A DNA stretch of 64,000 bases from Balanoglossus misakiensis. Its lineage: Eukaryota; Hemichordata. Both the position numbers and the translations under genes were made by a program. The stretch spans positions 10,478,001-10,542,000 of the forward strand of contig CM082576.2 in assembly GCA_040954595.2 (NCBI GenBank), given 5' to 3'. Under the pieces are notes generated by a model. That model ran no database searches, was not told where the DNA came from, and saw nothing but the letters and a program-made list of their open reading frames with translations. Shown here piece by piece: positions 12,301 to 24,300 of this stretch; positions within the stretch are counted from its first letter, which is position 1, and each line of letters opens with the position of its first letter.

Positions 12301-15300
12301 ATAAACAAGACACAGGCTTCATTCATTTCATAACATTTCGCTCATTCCGAAAGTTTCAAAAACTATTCCTCTAACCCCTATCTTACTCAAGTAATGGAAT
12401 AAACCAATACTTCATACGATTGAGGTGGACTATTCCATTTACTTTAGTTTGGTGAGTGGGACGACTCGATGATAATGTGGATCAAAAAATAATAATGAAA
12501 AAAAAGTAAAAAGGGAGAGTTTTATGTTTGTGTTTTCTTTTCTTCTCAGGGGATAAAATATATTGAAGACAACATTCAAAGTGGGACAGTTCAGAGAAAG
12601 TCTGTGTCAAACGTGAGAACACACTTTCAGCACGGAAAATTTATCCTAATGTGGTGGTCTCTGTAAAAAATGTACCTTTTAATCTAAAGTATTAAACCTG
12701 GTGGTGCTTAAAAGTAACAGGCAAACAATGGACCAACTACTAACACTGGGGAAACATTCCATAGTGTAAAAAATAAATACAACAAAAATACCGCGATGTG
12801 ACAGTAAAGCATTGCCGTAAATTTTAAGCAAGTAATTATTTGCTCTGCGTTTAATATTAAACGTTATTGAGAACAGATGGGGTCAAAGGTCATGTGAGCA
12901 AACCCCCATTGTCACAAGGCCCTTGGTTGGAGTACATGACATCATGAACTGTTGTGGGTCTCCATTTAGACGAGATGGAGCGTGGGGGAAAAAAGCTGGT
13001 GGTGTTATTTAGAACAGGTAGTTAATCAGTGAATGTTCACTCAATCCCTCTGAAGCTCTGCAGCCAGAGATACCCAGGTGCACAAGGAAATTGCAAATAA
13101 GACAACTTAAGCCAGATCGAGGCTATTATGTAGAAATTCAGACAGCCACTATAGAAATGTTGTGTACATGCTATGCCATGTTGTTTGCTCCAGCTTTGGG
13201 GAGAGCGCCCTCTACTGGTTCTTGCAAACTAATTTGGACTTGGGTGACAAAGCTTATTAATAAGAGTCTATTAAACTGAACAGGTGGCATGTATTCTATA
13301 GCACCTTCTGTTTCAAGGGAGCAGAATATCAGTGAGTCTGTAGAACACTACAATATTATGAGTGTCTAATAATAGGTGCAGAGTGTCATTTGCAGTTGCT
13401 CTGCAAAGATGGCTAAAACTTGCTGGCTTTAAAGTTTTAGATTTCTGTTCGCCAAGGCACTTTCAGTCTCTCTTCTGCACTTACCTTGTCACAGTCTGTA
13501 CATAGCAGCCGCTGAATTGAAATCACAAAGCCAGTTGGCCAAGGAAAAACCCAAATTCACGGGACAAGTTAATAGGAAAATAAGGTGGCTTTGACAGAAA
13601 GTTCACATAGTGTTGATTTGACCCTGTCTGCCCTCAATAATCATGTAAAAAATTATCCTTTTAAAATGACTTTAGTGGATAACCTGTTTTTCACTTGCTT
13701 TCTTTGTGTTGTAGTTTCCGAATAAAGCCGTGGCACAGGTGGCTTCGGACATGTTGTTATTGCTGTGTTACCAGGCCAACAAGATCCGCCATAATCAGCC
13801 CGAAATGCCCAAGAAGATAATTGAGGTAAGTTGGAGGGGGTGAAGTCAGGGTAGGGAGGAGGAGGGTATGGAAGATTAGAAAGAGATATGGAGATTGACA
13901 CACAGATAGATAGTGTGTGTGCATGCATGTTCAGATGGATGCATGCATGCATGCAAGTGAACAAGTTGGAGAAATGTAGCAGGCATATGCCCAAACTGAT
14001 AATCCAATTTGATGAACCGGTAATTAATCTTTTTCCATCTGGAAAAACAATAGAAGTGGTATAGTCATACATTGTACTTACACTTTCAGTGGTGCACCGT
14101 GCATGGTGTTAGGGTGAATGTCTGAATCTTGTCTTTGTTGTTTCCCCAGGTGATAGCTCTGACAATCCTGAGTCTCTTGCCGGCCACAGAAGCGTCTCAC
14201 AATGAGGATGATAAAAAGGTAAGCTCTTCTAGACTTGTAAATCAGTGCAGTTAGATGTTGTGATTATAATAAATCCCTAGTGTATGTATCTGACACCAGC
14301 AGCCATGTTGATCTTTTTCCTTGTATTGCGCCACCAGTGGTCAGATTTGATATCTGTTGATGCTTTTGTTTGTTTGGAGTATGGAAGAGCAAGCCACATA
14401 GTCATTCTTTGGAATGTTTATCTAAATACTGTAAAACGCTTTATTTTCGCGAGCAATAAATTGTCGCGAAATACGCAAGAGCCAAAATAGCGTGAAAATA
14501 AAAAGTCGCATAATTTTTTTTCAAGATAACGATGCAGTGAATGAAATAAGAGATCGCGAAAATTAATACTCGCGAAACAGTGGCCTCTCTCGATATCGCG
14601 AAAATTTGAACTCGCGAAAATAAAGTATTTTACAGTAATCAGCTGACAGAGAAGCCATCTTTTGTCTTATGAAAAAGAATGCACTCACACAAGAAATGAT
14701 ATTAAAAACCGTGATATCACTGTCAGCAAATCTGACCATTTTGTTGTTTTTGTTTGTTTCTTGACCATAGCTGATGGTATCACTGCTGTTCTGTATGATG
14801 GAATGGTGTATGGCCCTTCCCATCAGTGTGTTGAAGGAACCCGTGGAAAACAGGACGGTGATCGAGAAAGGGAACAAGCCCCTTCTTGCAACGGTATTCA
14901 GGGTGAGAGTTTGCAGAATTTTTTTCTGATCAATGCATGTAACTTGCAGGGCTGTATATTAACTTTTCTAACCGCTTGTCCACAGGTCAAGTTGAAAACA
15001 AGTGTCACTTGTTTGTTCCCACTTGATATTTTATCTGACCCAGCGACAAATACGAAGCGTGTTCCAAAACGGTCGTCTGCTGAGCAAAGTCCCGCCTGCT
15101 CACTCATGTACCCATCATCTACTACAGTCAAACCTGTCTATACAGGGCAGTCAAGGGACTTTCCCAAACTGTCTTTTATAGACAGGTCAATTAATGCATA
15201 TTAAGTAAATTGCACATAGTGGCCATTATATAGAGGTGGTTACTAACACAAGTTTGACTGTAACACCATATTCTCCAACTTCACCCCGTTTAGGTACTCC

Positions 15301-18300
15301 AGGCAGCTGCACAGGGAGGTGTCTCGCAACAAAGACAGACTCCGATCAACTTCTCAGACATAGCGTCCAACGACTATGATCCGCACGTGTACATAGATAA
15401 CGTCAGAGATGTTTATTTTAGCAGTGGAGCAAATTCTCCAAGGACGCCTGTCCAGTTAGAAGGCATTGAAGATTTTTACGAAGGTAAGTTTTTTTAAGTC
15501 GCAACAATAGATGGTGCAGATATGCAGTTGGCTGTCTAAGAGTCAATCGTACAAACAAAATGACTGTTGCAAAGTTTGTGAGATTTTCTTCTTGATTCGC
15601 TCAAAATGCATCATTTCTCTTTTGCAGATGATTCGCTTTTAGCACCAATCATCAGTGATTTTCACAGAAGATCTGCTGATGTAGTTAGAATAGCTGCAAA
15701 GACCGTGAGTATATGTTACATCTCAGTGATTTGCTTATCTGTTTTGTCATAAGAGGTTGTCTCATTTGTTTGTGAAATTGCTAATAAAAAGAGAGCCAAA
15801 CTTCGATATTACAAGAAATTTTCATAAACCAAGAACACAATATGCACCATTTTCTCTGTTCAGTCCCCAGTTTCACCAACTCGTGATTTCATTTTCTTTT
15901 CTATCCCAGGTGATGTCCCATCTAATGAGCCATCTTGGTCACTTTCCATTGGCCTGTGGGCCGGCCAGGATTAACACTTTAGTGGGCGAATACCACTCGA
16001 ACCCCGCAGTTGATGTTGATGAACTTTCCACTGAGCTTTTTTCCTGTCCAAATGTACAGTTTTTTGTGTGTAATAATTCATTTTTGATGTCCTGTGTGGA
16101 AATTCCAGCTGAGGTGAGTCAAGTGGTGGGTTGAATTCATTCAAAGTGGTTGGCATTCTCCTATACGAACTTTACAGAATTTTCAGGTGTTTTTTCTGCT
16201 AGCTTCTCCGATTTTACGAGGTTTACATTGTATAGTGAGCATTTTCTAATTCCTCTTGATTGGTTGGTTTGATTATTGATTGATTGATTTTGATTGATTG
16301 ATTGATTTATTTATTTCAGCTGGATGCACCAGGGGGCGGTGTCACAGCAGGTCTGACAACGGCCAAGACGCAGTGTAGGGTGATCATTAGGGATTTAGCC
16401 GGTAAATTTGTGTGGGACTCAGCCATACTTTATGGACCCCCGGAATGTGCAATATACACCCATCCAGGTCAGTGTAGTTGATCTGTCATTTTCAGATTTT
16501 AACGACAATAGTTGTTTACTCTTGAGTCTAGTGGTGGAAGCATTGCAAGCACATTGGTTGGCGATCAGCTTCTGTCATTTAACGGGATTGGTTTTAATTT
16601 GTTTAGGAAGTGCTTGGTATCTGTGTAGGAAAAAAAGTTTTTGATGTCCACCATACTCATGTCATTTGAATAGTCAACATTTTCGTATCATTGCTGCCAA
16701 AATCATGTACAATGAGCATAATAATAACAACCAAGAAATGGCATCTTCTGTATGTGCCATACATTGATGTGCATTGACTGCTAGTGTGTGTGTGAAGATA
16801 TTGATGCATGTATAGACAGAAAGACAGACACACACACATATATAGTACACAAAATAATTTCCCATCTGCCATCCTCGCTCCAGATTTACTGGGTGGATCC
16901 AGTTCCTTACACAAGGCGAACACGTCGCCGGATGTTTTCAGTCAGAGTCCAGATCAGAGGACGTCCCGCGAAATGTTGGTGCGGCAACGGAGCAAGTTGC
17001 CGTCGTGGGAGGACACAGAGGAGACCCACGATGTGTTAGATGAGGTGAGGTCGAAACTTCAATCCCGTGAAGTACAGTCTTACTTAGTGGTGTCCCCCCC
17101 CCCTCCAAGAATTTCTGATACGTTATCTGCTTATTTACATGTGACAGTACTATTATTGTATAAACTAAGGTTTGCTAGCACTCTAATATCAACAAATTTA
17201 TGCTTGAGCATAAGCTGAAGAAGGAGACTACACATCTCTGAAGGCTTATGCTCCAGGATATTAAATCAATTGATCTCATTGCTATCAAACCTTAGTCTAT
17301 ATTGTATTGAAGATCAGCATGACTACAGTACTTTTTAATGCTATAAGAAGTTTCTATTGTTTTTTTTCAAGAAATACCAATAATCAAATATCCCCTCGAT
17401 TTCTCAGAGGAGAACACTGCAAACCAGACCCAACCTCACAGCATCCCCTGTTAGATTCTTATCCACCCTCAAGATGATTTTTTTTCCATTTTTCACATCT
17501 GATCATTAACACTAGCGAAAGAACTAAATCTATGTGCTCTGTCTTTGGGACCACTACTGATAAATGACCCGTGATTATTTCTTTCCCTCTCAGATGCTGC
17601 AGTACATCGGTCACACGAGCAGTGAGTGCCTGCAGAAACCTGGCCAGCCGTTGAACATCCCGGCCACTCCACCGGAGGAGATCACGTCACAGATGCAGGC
17701 GTCCATCAAATCGTACCTGCTCAGACAGTACGAGGTGGAGGAAGAGTACGTACAGAGGCATGGCACTGACACAGGGTGAGTAGGGATATTGACAATTTGA
17801 TGATTAAAGATGTACTGTCTCCAAACTGGAAGTTTCATTGAAAGCTGTGCCTGGATGTTCTATTTGACAAATTATAATTTTATTCCGCTGTCAAAAAAGA
17901 CATTGGTTGCCAGGGTATTGATGATGAAGTGAAATTTTGATGACACACTCATTCAGAATTCAGAAGTGTTGGTTCCCTGACTGAGTATGATGAACTTGCG
18001 TGATTCTTTCAGGATGGTGTCTAAACCCCAGCAGCCGTGGCCACACAAAGAACCAGCGTCGCCTTTCTACATCTGCAGGCTAATGTTGAGTCAGCTCGGC
18101 ATGATGGCGTGGGAGAAGAGGTAAAATTAATTTCTGTGTCCATACTGGACAAGAAGTAATATGTTGTATAAGATTTGCTTGCTTCTGATTATAGTTTTGT
18201 TAACATTGATTGTGAAAGTTATTACATGTATTAAAGCTCCATTCCTGTAGCTTTACTGTCCCTTTAACCCTTTCACCACCATTGGTTTGGCCCAACTCCA

Positions 18301-21300
18301 TTGTTTCCAGTGGCAGTGTCGGACCTCTAAACATTGAAATGGTGGTGAAAGGGTTAAAGTCTATGGCCCAAGCTGAAAATAATGAGAGGCAAGCATGGCA
18401 AAGTGTGTAATCAAGAGATGGTGTATAATTTGCAGCATGTCTGATTTTTTTCAATGAGATTCTTCTGTGCACACTGGTTCAATAAGTCTTGTTGAAGTCA
18501 GATTATTGAAGCACAGAAATTAGTGATTCGAATCCTAATTGATGCAATGATCTTTCTTGTCTGCAGAGCAAACTTTGACTTACTTAAGAAGAACGACAAA
18601 CTTGTCAGGGAGCTGAAAAACCTGGATTCACAGTTGTGGTGAGTGCAGTGCAGTCTTTCTCAAAATAATCCATGTGATCGGTTGGGGGGTCACCGTGTAT
18701 GCAAAATTTAGAATGAGATAGCAAAATTGTCTCGAATGATGAAAACAAGACAGTGTACACCCTGTTTTCTCCTTAATACCTTCAGTAAGACTCCTTGTAC
18801 ACTGTAATAATATATCAAAGAATTGAAAAGTTTGAAGAACTTTCTGTAAATCTGTCTCAGAGGTGCATACACTACCTTAAGCAGGTACGTCATTCGTGTT
18901 ATAATCGCATCCTGTCGTCCATTTCAGCCGAGAAACACACAAGATAGCTGTGATCTACGTAGCTGAGGGCCAGGAAGATAAGAACTCGGTGTTGACAAAC
19001 AGTGGTGGTAGCCAGGCTTATGAAAACTTCCTCGCTGGATTAGCCTGGGAGGTAGGCAAAGTTTTGTATTGAATTTTGCCAAGAAAGGGCTTTCCCTGTG
19101 CCCATATGGCTGTATTTCTCACCCTTCCAAGAATCTCTTCATTTAATCTGCTGTGTGTATTTCTTCTTATCCCTGAATTTAGTCTGAAAAAGAAACTTTT
19201 TTAGGTTTTGAATTTCAGGACTAACGACTTAAAATGAAATGTATACTTTGGTAAAAATGGCAAAGTAGCATTATCCCCAGTTTGTAATCGGGTTCAGCCT
19301 GGACTGTTTAATGTCAGTTTTGAGAAGGTGTCGGTTTTAAGTCAATTTAATACCGGTGTATGCTGTTTAGGGTGAGAGTCAGACAAGTTTTGCCAGTGAG
19401 TTGTGAGGCTAAACTGAAAATTTGTGTTGGGGGATTATAATCGTGTGTGTTGATGTGTGGAATCAGCTCTGGTCCCAGCTGGAACTCTTACAGCTGATGT
19501 TGGGCAGTTGCAAGATTAGACACGGCCTCGCTGTTAGAATTAAAGTACTGTCAACTAGGTTGGCCCAAAGTTGACCTTTGAATTCGAATGATCAAGTGTG
19601 GATGCAGACCAAATCTTAGCATCACTGAGAATTGTTTTAGCCCTTGTTAGGTTGTGCATAAGTTGTACCCACGTGAATGTGACTTTAAAAGTGTCAGATT
19701 AGTTGGCAACTATTTCAAAATAAGTTCTTGAAAAATTCATGAAGGAAAGTGAAACCAAACATAACATGGTGGTCTTTTGTTTGCTGTACAGGTTGACTTG
19801 ACAACACACACTGGCTTCATGGGAGGCTTGCAGAGAAATAAAAGTACAGGGGACACCGCTCCGTTCTACGCTACATCAATCTCCGAAGTCATCTTTCACG
19901 TGGCAACGAGAATGCCAACTGCACCCGATGACCTGACGAAAAAGGTAGGCCTTCTGCACAAAATGCTTTAAATAAAGCTCTTTTTTAAACTTTCTCTCAA
20001 TCAATGCAAATGTTGCAGAAACTTCTCAAAATCCGTAAATTAAGTTTGCAGGTTTTCAAAAAGGGTTCCAACCTTGATATCATCATGCATTGTGCCAATA
20101 ACCATAGAGGGCACTGTTTCATGCGTTCCATTCGCCATGCCAGAGGCTTCTTACAATGCCGCAGTTGTTGTTTTGGTAATGGTATGTCTCCCTCTAGTGG
20201 CAGAAGTGAGCTGAATGACAAGTCAAACCTGGCAACCCTTGGCCTACGTTGTAGAGAAAGCAATCCTTCATCGTTTCAATTTGTAAATCATCGCACAAAC
20301 CTGTTCAGCTCAACTTAATGGAGCTTTAAATAAACCAAGAATGTTACTTTGGCATAATAGTACAACAACATGTGTCGTGCTAGTGGAGATGTCAACATTT
20401 TATTGAGCAAGATCTTTTGGATGTTCAGTCATCTTTTTATACCAAACCGTTTTTTCCGTAATGACGAGTTTCTGTAATAGGCAAATCAACTTGTGTGAAA
20501 TTTGCCCCCTTCATCCCAACCACAATAAAAGCTGAATTTTTTGGGGGAAAAAGTGGTCTTTTTGTATTGTATCATATTACTTTTATTTAGTATATCAGCA
20601 CCTGCAAAAAGTCCACTTTTTTGTCCCACCTGTTCTGCTGTCAACAAAATAAAGCAGGCTTTATAGTGAAATAGCCAGCACAAAAATATTTACGAATTTT
20701 CCGTAGCAACCACAGCACAGGACTGTTTGTCTCATTCATTACTAATGGATTATAGGAATGCGGGCAAATGGATAATGTGCAACAGATTGAAGCGCTGCAC
20801 TGAGTTCTTGTGGTCAATTACTGCACATAGAAAACAGGAAATAAAATCTACCTTCTTCACGAACTAATGCTGCTGACATCTCTTCCAGAAAAAAAAACAT
20901 GCCACGGCACAGAATTTTTTTTGCTATGGAAAGAGCGATGGAAGTCGAAATAAGACATGTCACATTAGCAAAGATTATTGCCACTTTATAAAATCAAACA
21001 GTTTGAATTTTATTGCTCTATTTAGGCTTTTAAATGCAGCTTTTTATGTTGTTGTCTCTCTCTCTCCTCCCGCGTAAATGCAGTCAGTAACAGGCTACAT
21101 TAGCCAGGAAACATCCTGCTGGTGAATCACAGTGTTGAAAACTGACTGCAACGGAGACACAACAGCATGTAATGCACACCATCCCACCGCAGCGTTGAAT
21201 ACCTTTCAGGGAAATTGCCTGAAATTCGATCCAAGTAATTGAAACCATAAATGATTCAGGGACTAAAAACGACGTAAGCTGCCGTTAAGTACGCCGCGCC

Positions 21301-24300
21301 GAGCGAACGCAAAGCGAATCATGCTTTTCTGGGATCAAGACGGCAAAAATCGGAGCTCCCAGCAGATAGTCGTCGGAGGGAAAAAAAAAGAAGTGAAAGG
21401 AAGAGACAATCTCCCTCGTCCTTGCATCAATAATCCTCTTTTGACACTGCCAGTTAACACTTCTACAGTCGAAGTAGGCATAGCACAATGCTCTGTGCAC
21501 AGGGTTTAATAAACGTGTTTCTCTTCACTCCCACAGTTGCGTCACCTAGGAAACGACGAGGTTCACATTGTGTGGTCGGAGCACACACGTGACTACCGGC
21601 GCGGAATCATCGCCACCGAATTCGGCGATGTGCTGATTTGCATCTACCCTCTGCCCAATCAACTCTACAGGATTCAGATTCAGAGAAAACCAGAGGTATA
21701 AGATCCCAGTCTAGTTATAGGTTGAAAATCTGCATTTTCTTTGTCACTCAGGGTTTGTACGCTCCTTGGGAACATCCTGGAAAGTTGTGAAATTTGAAAC
21801 CACTCATGGAAAGTTCTTTTTATTGATGGAAATAAAGGGACGTAAACTCCTGGAAAGTCAAGGCAAATTTATTTGGCCTCTTATTCTGTCATAAAATTTA
21901 CACTGTTTATGCTATAACCACAAAATTGAGATCATCATTAAGAAAATTATTGCACAGTCACTCCTTAACTTTTTTAGACATAAAAAAAAAGGAAACAGCC
22001 TCCAGGATAATTCTGGAACAGTTGCGTACATGAACCCTGTTTGATGGGATAATTGCCTGATACTTGTCTGGTATTGATGGTTTCTTTCAATATTGGCCAT
22101 CTCTGAAATTTGATTCCTTCCGTGGGTTTACTCTTTCCACCATTTTAATGAAGTTTAATGCATGTGACAACAATACATCCTCTTCAAAAAATGAATGATT
22201 GACATAACGTGGTGTTCGTTTTCAAATTGTCCGCATGTACTTGGAGTTCAGTGAACTGAGTTCATGTGCGTTCCAATGACTCTCTCTGTTGAAATCTTGA
22301 GTCCAAACAAAAGATATTAAATTCACTGATTGAATGAAATTCTACAGTCGCTGTGCTTTGTTTGGAGATAAACTTCATTAATCATGTTTGCCAACAACAA
22401 CATAACTCACGTTTTTGAAAAAAATGCTGGCTCAGCTAAATTCACAGTCTCATATTTGTACACACCTAGTGATCCTTACATATTAATACAGATCTTGGTA
22501 ACACTTACAGAGAGCAGAATTTGTTCAACATTTTTACCGATCGTACAAAGATTAATTCCTTACAAAGGTATGGCTACATCTTTCAACAGGTGCAATTCTT
22601 CGGGCCGCTGTTCGACGGTGCTATAGTTGGTCACAAAGTGCTGCCCGGTCTGGTGAGAGCCACTGCCATCAATGCAAGTCGTGTCAAGAGATCCTCCATC
22701 CCCATGTACCAAAGATTGTATCCTTTCTCTGACATAGTAGTTTCTCGGTCCTGCCAGAATGTGCGGCGTTACCGCTTTAAGTCTGTCTTTAATTAATAAA
22801 GAATTGCAATCAACAGGTGGGTCTTCCGTTTGTCGAACATCAGGTAGGTGACCCGTTTTTTTGTCACCCTCCTTCATGCGTCATACCTCCCCGTCATCAG
22901 CACTTTCTGCTGTATCCTTGAACGCATATTTTTAGATTTTGTTTTGTTCGAGTGCATTTATTGCATTAGGCAGATAGTCCATCATTGTGATTAGCTATGT
23001 ATCAGTATTGAACCCACATCGGCATGTGGTGGCGCGTGACATGGCTCAGTCAGTTCCGCGCAGAGGACGACTGTGAGAAATCGCTTTTCAAATGCAGACC
23101 ACATTGTGGATAAACAGGAGCATTTGTACCCCTCCTCCATCATATACAACACATAACTGTTCCATGATTATTTGTCACTTCCATAAATATCTTGCTCGAC
23201 ATATCACCGGAAACTTAAGCAGCTAGTCTTATAGAGCGTTCTCATTGTAACGTGTTCACCGGTGCCACACTGCCCCAGATACGACTCCGACGGGGATAAC
23301 AAAGTGAGAACGCTTTTCGCCGGTGCTGCGCCGCGTTAATTTTCGACGTCGATGAGGGCCAGTGTTTGGACGCAAATATACTGTGAGAAGGCAAAGATAA
23401 TCTGATTATAGATCTGTGCCATGTTTGATGACATTAATGTCATCAAAAGATAATGTTATTGTGCGTGTGGCTTGACTGTGAGAATTTTTTTTCACAAGGG
23501 GGGAAGGTAATGCCTTTAGAGCTCGAAATGGTCTCAGAGACCTTGCCTTCTGTGTGCGGCTTTGGTGTCGACGCTGGTGCCTCGTTTGTTCGCAGTGGCG
23601 CATTTTCTTCTGGGTCAATTAAAAAAAACATGCATCCCAGAGTGAGAGTGCAGCCGATTTGCTTTCACACAAAACTCTAGACAATAGAAAACACAACTGC
23701 TAACTTTTTATTGCCCCTCACAATGAACTTGAATGAAGTCCACGTCGTCTAAATAACAATGGCAGATCTCTGGTAATGTCCACTGGAGACAGCCAATAAT
23801 GCACTTAATTAAACTTAATATTCGGGTTTAGATAAATACAGCGACGCACAGCTGTTTTAGGTCATGAAATCGGAAAATCGGATTAATCGTTGAAGCGCCA
23901 GCTGACAAGTTCATCGTGGATTGGCTCAGTGTAGTATTACACCCTTGCTACTCAGTTTGTCCAGAAAGACACAGTTGTTTGACTTGTCATGGCCAATTGC
24001 TTTGATGAGGTGCGAATTGTAAAGCTTTGTGTCACGTCGTCGGTCGTCGGTCGTCGCAGAGTGGCCTGTTCGGGAGCGGAGCGCTTCCTGAAAACACGGG
24101 CTCCAGGAAGTCAAACCGAAGTGTGTTAATTGTCACTGCATTGCACGTTAAATCAGAATTCTGCGCAGTTTATATCAAAGAGGGAAGAATACTGCCTGAT
24201 TAGGGTGTTCCGAGCGAAGAATTAATAGCAGTTATTGATGCTATGATTTCACATGAGTGTTTCTTTTTAACCTTACCACCCCCAAGTCCCTGTGTTCAGG

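Noticed and set aside
14662-15204. 180-codon ORF
   Set aside because: It overlaps exon 24 in the wrong frame and runs through intron and MITE sequence. The exon reads in another frame that matches the family.
22817-22843. 27-nt microexon (AACAG acceptor, GTAGGTGA donor) at the start of the giant intron
   Set aside because: It keeps the frame, but it would need the U12-type donor at 22718 to join a U2-type acceptor and its own U2 donor to join a U12 acceptor. Such hybrid splicing is not expected.
23030-23110. tRNA-like A box (TGGCTCAGTCAGTTCCGCGC), suggesting a SINE
   Set aside because: No convincing B box follows at the right distance, and no tail or target duplication is visible.
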